The notes: a model not told the origin generated them from the letters alone. Counted from the first letter of the stretch, positions 1 through 11,560 are shown. The stretch is 64,000 nucleotides of DNA from Triatoma infestans (GCA_011037195.1 JAAEAF010000609.1:249964-313963), one strand, 5' to 3'. Translations and numbers: made by a program.

Positions 1-76
1 ATTTTATTATTGATTATCATTTAATTCTAATACAATTTTTAAAATACCCTTCATATTGGTGATACAAGTATTTTTG

Positions 77-274
77 GTGTGGTGATTGGTTCCGCAGAGC
101 TGGAAAGCATCAGAGATATTTTCCGTGTTATTTTTCGAGAGTGTATAAATTGAATTTGCTCTGTGCAAATCTGTTTTATCACACTGTCTGACAAACGCAT
201 CCTGAAGATGGGCGAACGCCCGAAACCGGTCGATGATCACAAAATGATGCAGGCTACCACGGAAAATGTCTCTG
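77..274. mobile_element. Short PLE-derived inverted element with hammerhead-like core
   Basis: A 198-bp insertion bounded by a perfect 13-bp direct repeat acaagtatttttg at 64-76 and 275-287. Its left part (about 77-127) is the reverse complement of the outer end of a terminal segment that recurs through the window; its right part (about 138-274) is the same segment in forward orientation. The forward part holds a hammerhead-like core: CATC 198-201, CTGAAGA 202-208, a GGGC/GCCC stem at 210-221, GAAA 222-225, then GGTC and GATG 232-235 pairing with CATC. Similar terminal segments with hammerhead motifs are known from Penelope-like elements, and a PLE endonuclease lies in this window at 54.2 kb. 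It has no coding capacity, and short open frames across it are incidental. Confidence 0.7.
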
Positions 275-329
275 ACAAGTATTTTTGATAATAGAAATTG
301 GAAATTCGCAAGAATAAGACACGTTAATA

Positions 330-898
330 TAAGGTGCGCATCTAAGCGTGGATGAGGAGATTAGGGAAAGAACAAGGGCCGTAGATAGGATGTTTAGCGC
401 GGTCAGGAAGGCGTTTCCTCAGTAACAGGGAGGTGTCTAAGAAAACCAAGCTTTCAGTCTACTGGTCGACATTCCTGTCGCTTACTCATCGGAGTCCTGG
501 ACACTGACCAAGAGGCATAAAAGTAGGATACAGGCAACTGAGATGAGGTATTTGAGGAAGATAGAGGGGAAGACAAGAAGGGACAGGGTTCATAATGCCA
601 CAATAAGATCCAGCATAAATATACAGCCAGCAGAAGAAATAATAGAAGAAAATAGGCTGTGCTGGTTCGGGCATGTTCGACGGATGGATTCCGACAGAAC
701 GGTCAGAATGGCATATGAAGTACAGGTAGAGGGACGAAGAGGAAGAGGTAGACCACGATGTATGTGGGAAGAGAGTCTAAAAGAGGAATTGCGTGGGGGG
801 GGGGATAGGAGAACTTTGGTGGAGGACAGAGAGTGATGAAGGGAGCCTCACACCGCTAAGGCGGTAAAAGAGGCGCACGATTATGATGATGATGAATA
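330..898 (+). pseudogene. RTE-like LINE, C-terminal fragment with GAT-repeat tail
   Basis: Remains of the end of a non-LTR retrotransposon polyprotein. Two reading frames must be joined: 332-540 reads like the region after the polymerase domain (EEIRERTRAVDRMF, then RKAFLSN), and 543-836 reads MRYLRKIEGKTRRDR, then the hallmark CWFGHVRRMDSDR and a basic glycine/arginine-rich end. The WxGHxxRM motif with an Arg/Gly tail is common at the C terminus of RTE-like and related LINEs. A frame change and an in-frame stop near 500-540 show it is dead, and reverse transcriptase and endonuclease are missing (5' truncation). The 3' end is followed by a short GATGATGATGA tail at about 882-894, as expected for elements that end in simple repeats. 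The clade assignment is tentative. Confidence 0.7.
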
Positions 899-1049
899 TA
901 AATGTGGTATTCATCAATGTGGATTGGAGAAGGTCAACACCCATGATGCAATGAGACTCTTCAGGGAATGCTATTGGCTTTCAAGGTGTTACGTCCCTGG
1001 GCGATACGTCCATTTTTAGCAAACCACTCACACGGTCTCAATCCGCAAA

Positions 1050-1116
1050 CTCAAGTGTTTTTCAATATTGAAAAACACTTGAGGCAATATCTATAAATTT
1101 ATAGATATTGCCTCAA
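1050..1116. repeat. Two overlapping perfect palindromes
   Basis: Positions 1050-1083 form a perfect 34-bp palindrome (17+17, no loop, centre aat|att). Positions 1079-1116 form a second perfect 38-bp palindrome (19+19, centre aaa|ttt). They share the bases ttgag. Each could fold into a loop-less hairpin or cruciform. No known element end is recognisable here. Confidence 0.9.
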
Positions 1117-2660
1117 AATAAATATCACCGAATTTGCTTAATAATAAAAAGCGTTAGTTGGAAGTTGGAAAGGGAATACTCTAAATCAGCAGAAAGTTTT
1201 AGATGCGTGGGAGAACACTTCATAAAGTGAAAGCTTCAATTAACTGGAAAAAATTCCAAGTATTTGCTCTTGGTCTAAAATTTTTGACATTTAAAATAAA
1301 CACTAAAGTAAACATTAATCATTATGACATAAAAAATTAATAATAATATATAAATGGTCACAAAAATAATAATAAAAAAAAAAGAAAATTATTGAAATTT
1401 TCTAATTAATACTATAACAATCAGATTGAAGTGGGTCATATAAACAAATCAAACACTCAAAATGTTTCTTAATGAAATTTCATTAAACTAGAACTAATGT
1501 AAATAATAAATACAAATGGCTCATTCTTATCATTGTCATTTATATAGTCATTTAACAATTGTAAGTCATTATATAGTAAATTTTCCTTTGTTTCATCATT
1601 TCAAAATTTGTTATAAGAGTATATATATTATATTGAAGTCATTGTCAACAAGTTAGTTGTATAATAAAAGAGAATTTAATTAAATAGGTCCCACTTCCCC
1701 TTCTAACTCGGTTAATATCTTTCGACTTAGTGTGCCTGTCTTCAATGTTTTAAACTGCTGCGTTACCCGCCCCTCCCCATTTGGTCTTATTTTACAGTTT
1801 ACATTCTCCTCTTGATTTCTTCATCATTCAAATTCATTCAAAATGAAGAATATTGAAAAGGACTTTTATTATTATTATTATTACTATTATTTTTTTTTAA
1901 AAAGAAATCACTTTTAAGAATAAATTTAATATGACATTTTTACTGGAACATTAGTTGTTTTATGTTAAAAGTGTATTATTTCAGATTATAATACTAAAAC
2001 ACTGTTATCACTAATTTTTTTTTTAATAATCTGAAAAGAGATAAGACTTTTACTAGTAATATATTTTTTTTCCATCTGCCCATTGGGCGGAAAATTTTGT
2101 TTTGCCTTCTTCACTTTATTTGCAACTGCGTAATAACACAAGCCATACACACACACACACACAAAACACACGAATGAAAACGTGTATGAATTTTTTAAGT
2201 TCTCACGAAAAATTTTTTAATCGCAGTGGTTATTTTTATTCGTCCATATTTCTCAATGTTAAAGTTAATTAACATATCATAATTTCATTCTAATTAATTA
2301 TTGTTGTTTCAATAAAAAATAACCGATAAAATGTTATTAAAATCATAATATAGTTTTAAAGTAATATCTCTGAATGCAATCCTTGTGAAAATAGGAATAG
2401 AAATAGCAGAAGGAGTATGGAGACTTCATTAAGTCGTTAAGCCACAAATGGCTGTTAGAAGCACAATGCTACTTGTTGATATATAATTCCATGGTAGTTA
2501 GTAAGCTTAACTCTCCGGCCATTAGTCCTACAAAATAAGGTTCCTATAAAATCTTTTACTAAAAAAGAATAATGGTGCAATTTTTATGCTTATTTAGTTT
2601 AATGCTTATTTTGAGAATGTTTTTATTTAGATAATATAAAGGGATCAAGGTCGTTTGGAA
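1117..2660. other. AT-rich sequence without recognisable gene
   Basis: Low-complexity AT-rich DNA with poly-A/T runs, an ATT microsatellite near 1867-1885 and a CA repeat near 2146-2163. Open frames here are short and compositionally biased. I see no gene or named repeat. Confidence 0.6.
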
Positions 2661-2664
2661 GTTC

Positions 2665-2885
2665 GCAATGCTGGAAAACATCGAGATGCTTTTCATGGCA
2701 TCCTGCTTCATTCTATGGCCTTCAACACTGTATAAGCTGTGTAAAAACTGATTTTACTCTATACAAGTCTGTATTATCAAACTGCTAATCAAGAGATTGT
2801 GATAATGGGCGAACGAACGAAACCAGTCGATAATCATTAAATGAAGCAGGCTATCATGGAAAATATCTCCGCTGCTTTCCACAAA
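2665..2885. mobile_element. Decayed PLE-derived inverted element
   Basis: A degenerate copy of the inverted terminal-segment element. The left part (gctggaaaacatcgagatg onward, then cctgcttcatt) is the reversed outer end. The right part from about 2750 is the forward segment: ctatacaagtctgtattatc, then gggcgaacgaacgaaacc, then gaagcaggctatcatgg. The hammerhead core is damaged (tgataatgggcgaacgaac). I could not define TSDs. Confidence 0.55.
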
Positions 2886-3594
2886 ATATGCTCCAAGGAC
2901 TCACCTACAACAAGAAATGTTATTTACTTTTACTAAAGCGCTTTTATAGTCGTGTAATTCGGTGAAGTTGATTTTAATAAACGGTTTATATATAAATATA
3001 TGTACTAGGATAAAGAATTATTTAGTAAAGAATCCATATTTAACATTATATGCGTGCGTGAATTGATGTTGTGAATTATGAAAGGTAAAATGTGGAATGT
3101 ATAATAATACGTGATTATCAAATAATATGATTATATAGATTAATTGTTCAACAGCATATTTATTTGTTTATACTATGGTTTTTTTTTTTGTGGCGCATCG
3201 ACAGCAGTGGTCATTAGCGTCTTTATACTATGTTACGATCATTCAGCTCGTATTTTGTCATTACTTATCATTAATTATTCCACAGTGTTCTTTCACATTG
3301 TTCTACACTCAAAAAACAATTACAAAAATAAAATAAAATATTAAGATAGTATGGGTAATTAATTATCAAAGTTGATCTCCTTAAAAAACGTAATTTAAGT
3401 TACACATCTCCACTTGTTGGATGCTTCCATTTTTAAAAGAAACAATGTAAATCAGCCTTTTAAAAAAGGGAAAAAACAACATGTGTTTCAGATATTCAAC
3501 GAACCCTCTTTTAACCTAATGTTTTTGTTATTTTTCTTATATGTTTTATGTTTTTGTATATTCTTATAAATTTATATTATTTATAGTATATATA

Positions 3595-3993
3595 TGGTAA
3601 AGTTTTTCCCTCTAAACTAGCTACTGCAACTAGTTTTAAGTGGGTTCGTATAGATAAAATACCCTAAACTTCAATAAAGATAACACCAATTTATTGTTAT
3701 ACACAATAAATTATAAAATACAAACTTAATAATAATTGTTTCTCAGTTTAAACCACAAAAGTTCACTTTACTCACTTTTTATACACTTTCCACAAAAGTA
3801 CACTTCGTTTATAACTAAAAAAAACTCTCTCAACTCTCTGCGGTCCCACTATTTATATCGGTGGAGAATCTTCTAGAATCTTCTCAATCCTTCCACAAAG
3901 AACTAGAGCGCGTCGTCAGCGCTTCCTGGCGGCCACTAAGAGAACTTGAGCTTCCGACTTCCTCTCCTAGATGGCACCACTGGCTGTGTTACA
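3595..3993 (-). mobile_element. Solo LTR, family F
   Basis: This 399-bp block matches 35276-35679 along its whole length with scattered substitutions. On the minus strand it starts TGTAACaCAGCCAGTGGTG and ends near ttacca, consistent with TG...CA-type LTR ends. Read on the minus strand it has a TATAAATAGTGGGACC promoter-like box (about 3850) followed by an AATAAA about 120-190 bp further on, the order expected in an LTR. The flanks are atata and atatt, a possible imperfect 5-bp TSD. No internal retroviral-type coding sequence is adjacent, so it is best read as a solo LTR. Confidence 0.6.
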
Positions 3994-4079
3994 ATATTAA
4001 TATTTTTCTCTATATATTAATTATTTATCAATATTAATATAATGTAATTTTAAAATTAAGAAATGTATGTAAGCAATAT

Positions 4080-4207
4080 TCTTTCTATGTATATGTGATA
4101 GCGTGAACGCCCCACTACTGTGATAACACAATGTGATAATGCCGTTATCCCACTATTCTGTATGGGGCATGCTGAATAAAGTGATTTAATTAAAAAAAAA
4201 AAAAATT
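4080..4207 (+). other. Polyadenylated 3' end of an unidentified retro-inserted transcript
   Basis: A GC-richer segment ends ggcatgctgaataaagtg and then a run of A at about 4192-4205. The AATAAA signal sits just upstream of the A-run. This looks like the 3' end of a LINE or a processed transcript. I could not identify the source. Confidence 0.35.
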
Positions 4208-4304
4208 AGCCCAAAAAGAAAAAAAAAACATGTGTTTACCCACGCAGGTATAATGACGAATCCCTACTTAACCTAGTTAGGTCATAACAAAAACACTTTT
4301 AAAA

Positions 4305-4560
4305 ACCAGTATATCAACTAAATTTGCTCTATACAAGTCTATGTTATCATACTATTTTGACAAAAACATCCTGATGATGGGCGAACGCCCGAAACCGGTC
4401 AATGACCATAAAAAGAAGCAGGCTATCACGGAAAAAAAATCTCCGATGCTTTCCACCTCTGCGGAACCAATCACAATGGTTTTTACAAATCACAACTATT
4501 TAGTTTATTGTTGTGGTTGATTCCACAGAGCTGGAAATCATCTGAGATATTTAGTTTATG
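4305..4560. mobile_element. PLE-derived terminal segment, tail-to-tail pair
   Basis: The forward segment at about 4310-4475 is followed by a reversed outer end at about 4505-4560 (attgttgtggttgattccac). The forward copy has the most canonical hammerhead core in the window: CATC 4367-4370, CTGATGA 4371-4377, GGGC/GCCC stem, GAAA 4391-4394, then GGTC. Stem I has one mismatch here (AATG instead of GATG). The orientation (outer ends facing each other) differs from the head-to-head copies elsewhere. Confidence 0.6.
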
Positions 4561-4599
4561 TTTGTAAATATAGTTTAGAGTACCGGGATGCAATCCTCA

Positions 4600-5540
4600 G
4601 TGCCAAAATATTGTTTTTGTTCTTTTGTATTAAAAAGTATATATTTCAGTGTGAAAGCTCAATTTAACAAATTTTAGTATCACAATATTTACTTTCTTAT
4701 CAGTTAAAGAAAATAAACTTCGATGGTCAAATCGACTATGATTGCTGAACCTCCAGGTTTATTGGAAAACACACTATTTTAACAATATTTTCCTAAACTA
4801 ATGCCACACGCGAGGATGTATGTGCCCGACTGTGAATTTGCAACCCAATATCATCTAATTGATTTCAAAGAGGGAGATAGACGAACATTTTTTTTTATTT
4901 ATTTATTTTTTCTTTTCTTACTTTCTTTTACAATTATGACATTGTTACAATAAATGATATTTTCAAAAATAAAATTGTTGTTTTTTCAAATTATTTTGAC
5001 CTTCATAATTTTTTTTTTTTCTGTTTTTCATTAAAATTTAAAAATAACTGCACTTGCCGTGTTTTCTTGTTTGACGTGTGAATGTTCCATCATTGGTTGA
5101 CTTTTAATTACTCGCCCAGAAATAGATTTATTTTTAAAATCTAATTTCTGGTTAACAGGTTTACAGGGGAAATATTGGGCTAATTAGATTTTCTAAATTG
5201 AACGTTCAATAAACAGTGAAAAAGGCAATAAAACAGTAAATAATAATAATAATAATAAAAATGTGGTACGAACACTACACACACAACATTCTCTTACTCC
5301 AATTTAATACATTTAATTAAAAAGTATTCTTTATAATTGCAATTGTTTTGAAACTTCTAAATGGGCTAGCCTTAATAAAAAAAAAGTAGGGGTTATTATC
5401 ATATATACCTGAATGGACACTGTGGGCGCCTACTGTCTCAGGACAACGTAGCGTCAGTTTAAATTTAAACATAACTGAAAAAGACCGTGAAATCCACTCT
5501 AATAATTTTTGGTTTTTAAATATTGTAAACAAAAGTGATA
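4600..5540. other. AT-rich sequence without recognisable gene
   Basis: T-rich and A-rich runs and a TAATAA microsatellite near 5238-5258. Nothing gene-like is seen. The open frame at 5317-5532 on the minus strand has no recognisable domain. Confidence 0.55.
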
Positions 5541-5790
5541 TGTGATGGATGCAAGAAATTAAATTAAATAAAGTTTATTTTAAAAATATTAATAAAGGCA
5601 AGTTGGGCTGGGAATGGGTAAAATCCAGGTACAAGACACCGTTACAAGAGAGGTCGGAATACTCGGCCACTCTTTGTCGTTTAACCCCTTCTAGAAATCA
5701 GATATAAAGGGGAGGTTTTTAACTACCAAGGGGAGCATTATTTCATCAGTATTCTACCAGTATTCATTCGAACGAGAACATCAGCCTACC
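5541..5790 (+). repeat. Dispersed LTR-like repeat, family I, copy 1
   Basis: Shares about 240 bp with 11298-11560 in the same orientation: both start tgatggatgcaagaaatt, continue through gtaaaatccaggtaca, then a conserved cggccactctttgtc, then tttaaccccttctagaaatc. A tataaagg box follows at about 5703, and both copies continue to agtattcattcga. The layout (TG start, TATA-like box, A-rich leader) suggests part of an LTR, but neither end nor a partner is proven. Confidence 0.5.
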
Positions 5791-6009
5791 GCCAATTAGT
5801 GTTTCAATCAAAGTTATTTCCATTATTACAATTAAATTGTAATTGTTATTCACATTATTCACATAATTCAAATATAATCAAATTATTTATTGTAAGCAGT
5901 GATGATTTCTTCATTATTTTTAACACTCGAATAAGCATTTCAAGTTTCAAGAAAATCGCTTTAGAAAAAATTCAAAAATCTATTCCGTCCAGTTAAGAGA
6001 TTTTGCCCC

Positions 6010-6250
6010 TAAACTTCGGTTTAGGTAGTACCTAAACGGAATACCAAGTTTGAGCTTCTTGTAACTTTTCGTTTTTGTGATATTTTGTTCTCTTTCTCTC
6101 TCACACACACAGACCATTCATTAAATACATTTTTTTCGTATTTAGGGAACCACAAAACATGTAGTTTCGGTGAAAATTCAATTTAGAAAATTTGTAATAC
6201 GATCGCAATACTTTTTCCACTTACTAGGAGTAAGAGAAAGATAAAAACCG
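6010..6250 (-). repeat. Family C repeat, truncated 3'-end copy
   Basis: Matches the hairpin-bearing end of the family C repeat in reverse: acctaaacggaataccaag, a CA-rich stretch with cagaccatt, then caatactttttccacttac and the palindromic end taggagtaagagaaag. The rest of the element is missing. Confidence 0.65.
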
Positions 6251-7395
6251 TGGCAACATGACTCAGAGAAAGGTTTCCGTATTCCAGAATATTTTCAAAT
6301 ATCTGTGATCAAACAGCGATATATTGAATTATTCGAAGTAATGTACTTACATAGTTAATACAGAATAATATAAATAACACAGATTATATCAAACAATAGC
6401 CATAGATACCATTATACTCTAAACAGAACATAACCGAATTTGAAGCTAAAATAATTTATGTTGAATAGTCAATCTATGTTTTTATTATATATTCATACTT
6501 GGTAAAATGTATCTTTTTTTTTTTAAATATAATCCTGATAAAAACCAAGAAGTTGGTCGTAAAGTTGGTAACAAAAAATAATTGGGAAGTTTTACCCCTG
6601 CTGATAGCTCATCTAAAACAGAGAAATAAGAATTTACCTATCACGGCAATCAGAACACAAGGTTTCACACATACTTGATAAAGTTAATGAGGAAGTAGAT
6701 GGTCGTCTGATCGTGACGTCCTGAATTAAGAACCCTGCTTAACGTATGTACTCATTAAAATATGTGTTATTCGCACAAGTTTACTGCAGAACTTTTCTAA
6801 CAAGCTCCGCAGACTTATTAGCCATTGCAGGCTTAAGGAACTTTATTCTGGCAGGAATTATTCTTTAGGTCAATAAGAGAGAAAATGCACTGAATGTATT
6901 GTGTTATATTGAAAAGCTTATTTGGATGCGAGACGGATCTATTCCTGGATGGAAGAAAAATCAACGCCTACAATCCAGAATTCTCGTTATAATTTTTAGG
7001 TCTAACGATTTGAAAACTATAATTATTTTTTAGATTAGAAATCAAATGATTTGGCTTCAATATTAACGGTACCTCGCATCTTTCCTCTTAAGGTATCTGT
7101 TTTCCTTGTTCTAAGAGCGAGATCCAGATCAAGACATGAATTATACAAATTGGAAGGAATTGGAGGCGATGAATCACTGTGATAGGAGGAAAAGTTATCT
7201 GCCTGGCGGAGATAATCACACCCAATTCAGGATTTTTGGATTATCGAACTTGTTGAATACTTGTGGATTATCAAAGCTTTATTGAATAAGCTGGATGCAG
7301 ATGATATTCTGACTGAGACTGAAAGTGAATGGCTGCTGCGGTTGGCGCATCGCTTTTTATAGATCCCCCCGCATTTAGATGTTAGCTAAATGGGG
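6251..7395. other. No recognised gene
   Basis: Mixed-composition DNA. A frame at about 7200-7360 (+) is open for roughly 48 codons and includes LLNKLDADDILTETESEW. It has no start or known domain, lies just upstream of a solo LTR, and could be leftover retroelement coding sequence. I cannot identify it. Confidence 0.4.
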
Positions 7396-7465
7396 ATTTA
7401 ATAGGATCCGAAGAGAGGGATCTAGAGCAGAGAGAAAGCTACAAAATGGAGAATCTCACTCATGA

Positions 7466-7815
7466 TGTAATAGGATCCGAAGAGAGGGATCTAAAGCAGA
7501 GAGAGACACACACAAAATTGAGAATCTCACCCGTTACTTAAGCCAGACTTGAATGGGAGACTCTGAATATGAGCTGCGCTAACCCTACAAGAGACCGTAG
7601 GGTTTTTAAAACCGTTTATACAGCAGTTGCAACGGTCAGCAACCAACTAATAGCCTTATCTTTACTCAGTCTAAATCTCTAATTTCTATTAAAGTGTAAA
7701 GTCCTGGCAGCTTTGTATCTCTATTTTATTATACAGTGTTCAGCATTCATTCTAGCTTACTTCTCAAAAATCCTTTCTCACTAATTTCTCTCCCTCTAAA
7801 ACCTATATTGACCTA
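7466..7815 (+). mobile_element. LTR-like repeat, family E, diverged copy
   Basis: Starts tgtaataggatccgaagag and parallels the family E LTR at 57.2-58.0 kb: the caaccgtcagcaacc-like region, aaagtgtaaagtcctggc, cagtgttcagcat, and the pyrimidine-rich end tttctctccctct. Partial copies of the first 20 bp also occur at 7396 and 8147, so the locus has been duplicated or reshuffled. No protease, reverse transcriptase or integrase frame is adjacent. Confidence 0.5.
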
Positions 7816-8169
7816 ATTCACTAATCTATGCTAATCTTCAATTTTTCTTCAAATATTAATTAATCTCAAGATGTCTTGAGAAGAATCTTAAGCAATCTCT
7901 CAAGAAGAACGGGTAAGCAAATCACCCAATTATAGATGACGATTCTTAACGCATTATTGGACAGAGACCAGAGAATGTTGTCGTCGAATAACAATAATAC
8001 AATTTTTTATTTAATTTATTCTACTTTTTTTTTCAGAGGACCCAAAAAAATTTTGCAGCTGGGCCCTTTTTAGGTGAAGGTAGGCCTCCTTATGGAAGGC
8101 GGTCCTGAATTAAGTCCGCTGGAATTCTTTTCTATTTTTTCCATTAATAGGATCCGAAAAATAAATCAA

Positions 8170-9360
8170 TTGCTTTTAATATAAAGGTTTAAATGATTTG
8201 TTTATAGATTAAACTACAAACAAATGTTTTCCTATGTGCCATAAAACTTACTAATGGAATTAATGAAAAGAAAATATTCAAATTTTTACACATTTTATTT
8301 ACAATTAAGTTTTCTCTTGTAATACATACAACTACAGATAAATTGGTTTAACAGCTATAACTTTATTAAGATATTCCTTGGGGAAGAATAATTAAAATTA
8401 GGGCCATTTATGTATTCCCTAAAGTTCTGCACTAAAATGGAATTCCAGAGTGATAAGTTTATTTAGAGTTGTTAAATAGATTTACATTTTTCGGATTGTA
8501 AACTTTTGTTGAATAATGATATGTGAGCAAGTGTTCATTTAAATTAATTGTTACTTACATTAAAGTACTTAATCTATCTAATGTAGAGTGTCCAACTTCA
8601 ACCTCACTAAATTAATCTCACGAACATGTGAAATTAAATAATAATATAGAACTCTTTAACCTATATAATTATGTAAAAACATAGGTTGTATGCGTAACAA
8701 AAAAATATGCTTATTTGGATAAATGAGGCAGCAATGTTTCTTTCATAGAATTTTGTCATGGATAAAATTAACACTATTGGGGTGAATGTTAATATCCGAG
8801 CTAAATATAGACAGCCTATTAACTTCACTAAGTTTAAAATTTTTATCTAGAATACTATTAGGATTGTTGTAGTTTCTTGAACTTTGGTTTGGCTTCGCTA
8901 TGGAACAATAATATTAGTGTAATTTCCATAGTTTAGAAACTCATTCTTGTCATAATTTATGGTAAACTACATTGCTTTTTTCTAATATATTAGTATAAAA
9001 AAGACCAAAGTTCGAAAACAAATTAGTTTCTAGTATAAATAATGCTTTTTTGCAGAAACAATGTTTGCTTCCCCAGATCCATCAAGAAATAGAAAAGCAT
9101 ATTATTTTTTTCTGTGAAAAGAAGCATTTTTTTATTGGAAAGTGATCAAATTTCGACGAGGAGTAGGAGTCAGGATTTATAAATTGAATTTATGAATAAT
9201 TACCTAGCAATTATTATATGTATTTTTGCACGTTTTCAAGTGATAATCATTTAAAGTCAGTGAACAAATATGACAGTTTTAATGCTGAAGAAAAATTGTA
9301 CAAACCTAATTTTGAGTGATGAATAAAATTGTGGAGATCTTTTTGGTTTTCCATACCTGA
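8170..9360. other. No recognised gene
   Basis: AT-rich unique-looking DNA with short open frames only. Nothing can be assigned. Confidence 0.55.
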
Positions 9361-9368
9361 TTTTTTTT

Positions 9369-10337
9369 ACTTTCGCTTACTCCTAATAAGTGGAAGTATT
9401 GTAATCGTGTCAAATTTTCGATATCAGTTTTCAACGGAAATATCCGTTTTGAGTTCTAAAAAAAATGGACTTTAGAAATTGGAGTGTGGGTGTGAAAGTA
9501 TTTGAATAGCATAGCTCAAAAAGAAAAACCGTAGAGAGTTGAAACATGATATTCCGTCTAGATTCCACCATGGGATCCGACAGTACGTTATCTGTTAAAA
9601 TTCCTCAATCGGAAGTACCACTTTACTAGTTTTTTTTTTTTTTTAACTTTCCAAAGATTTCCTTAAAACTTAGTACATCAACTATACATACAAAGATCTA
9701 CAACTTTTATTTGTAACATTTCTCCGGAAACATTCATAGAAGAGTACTTTCTGGGGAGAGGTGTGGTTACAGTTACCTCTAAAATGCTGTTTCAGTTTAT
9801 TATGCAATTCTGTCATCTAAATAATGTTAATTAGAATTAAATATGTTGTTGAAATTCCGAGTTTGAAAATAATCGGATGACCGGAAGTGCGTTTTTTCTA
9901 CCACTTTCCCTAAATGATTTTTTTCACTTTTTCGCGATTTTCTCAAATATGGCTCCGACAATTTTCTTGAAACTTCTTATATAAACTATACATACAAAGG
10001 TGTACAACTTTTATTTAAAAACGTTTCTAGGGAAAAATTTATTTAAGGGTACTTTTAGGGGAGGAGTGGGGTTATGTCTTTCTCTAAAGTTTAGTATAAT
10101 AGTTGATTATACAATTCTATCATCCCAACAATATTAATTGGAAACAAATAGATGGCCGAAATTCCGAGTTTCAAGAAAATTAGTAAACCGGAAGTGCGCT
10201 TTTATTGAACAGTTTTTTTTTTTTTCAGTTTTCGACGAATTTCATTAAATTTGTAACACTAACTATTAAAATTTGTCAATTATAATTTTGAGAACTAGAG
10301 TAAGTGAAAGTTGTGTGAGTGTTCCACACCGAATTTT
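9369..10337 (+). mobile_element. Family C repeat, near full length
   Basis: Begins actttcgcttactcctaat and ends with the inverted subterminal repeat gagtaagtgaaag followed by ttgtgtgagtgttccacacc. Inside, a roughly 295-bp unit is repeated in tandem: aaccggaagt... or gaccggaagtgcg, tttttcgcgattttctc, then tacaacttttatttaaaa, then gaggagtgggg. It is non-coding. Its architecture is discussed with the copy at 20016-21027. Confidence 0.75.
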
Positions 10338-10344
10338 TGTATTT

Positions 10345-11290
10345 GAATCATACTATTCACAGATACATCCACATACATATTGCTTTGGCTTTAATTTCAC
10401 TGTTTTCATGGCCAAGCATAACTTAATATTAATTATTCATGGTTGAATTTGATTTAATAGTTTTATTTTTAAAATACGTACGTACCAAGTAATTTAAAGA
10501 TAACAAACACGTAAAAGTAAAAATTTTATGTTATTCCCATTTTATTGGTACAAAGTTTATCAACATACATACGTTTATTAAAGGGCCTATTGATAAATTA
10601 TAAGACCTATAAATGAATGAAGAGAATATTATAAAGTATTTAATATAATCTGAGTAACATGATTTTTTTTTAACTCGAAAGTTTTATTAAAGAAAAAACC
10701 TCCTTTCTTTGGGATCAACTTTCTTAGAAATAAGTTTAATAATGTGAAGGTGGATGTAAACAAGAATGTCATTTACATGGAATATAGAAATCAATTTCTT
10801 CCAATTTAAGATAAAAAGTATTTTTAGTTGTAATTTAAACTTGGAGATTGGAAAATTGATTTAAACAAAGGTCATTAACTAGTCATTGAAAAGAATAGCA
10901 AACAAGAAAAAAAAAAAAAATATATATTTTTAAATATCCTACATTAACAACAGGCTATTAATATTATACATTTAATTTATCTTTGAAAAACTTTATTTTC
11001 TATAACAATTGTTGAATAAGTGACTATTAATCATCTACTAAAATCAGGAGCTAATATTCTACTTTTAATCTCTAGAGATTAAAAAAAAAACAAAGTGTTA
11101 CCTTTATTAGATTAAATAAATTTTAAAATTCTGATGCAATTGCTAAAAACATATTCATAATAATATTAAAATAAACTTAGAAGTTCTTAAATTAAAGATT
11201 TATTTTAACCTTTTTAAAATCAATTAAATGACAGAAACTAATTTTAGCTTAAATTTAACCTAATCTTCTATAAACCTTTCCAAATGTAAC
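10345..11290. other. AT-rich sequence without recognisable gene
   Basis: A/T homopolymers and no coding signal. I see nothing else in it. Confidence 0.55.
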
Positions 11291-11297
11291 CTTTTTA

Positions 11298-11560
11298 TGA
11301 TGGATGCAAGAAATTATATTAAATAAATTTAGTTTAAAAATATTAGTAAAGGCAAATATTTGTAAGTTGGCTGGTAAAGGGTAAAATCCAGGTACAAAGA
11401 CACCGTTACAACTCGGCCACTCTTTGTCTTTTAACCCCTTCTAGAAATCAAATATAAAGGGCAGGTTTTGAACTACTAAGAGGAGCAATTACTTCATCAG
11501 TCGTCTTATAGCACTCAACCAGTATTCATTCGAGAGAGGACATCAGTGTGTCAAGTGTTA
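11298..11560 (+). repeat. Dispersed LTR-like repeat, family I, copy 2
   Basis: Second copy of the repeat at 5541-5790, same orientation, with small indels. It carries gtaaaatccaggtacaaag, cggccactctttgtc, tataaagggcagg and agtattcattcgag. A short PLE end fragment (ttgttgtggtggttggttc) lies just downstream at about 11600. Confidence 0.5.
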
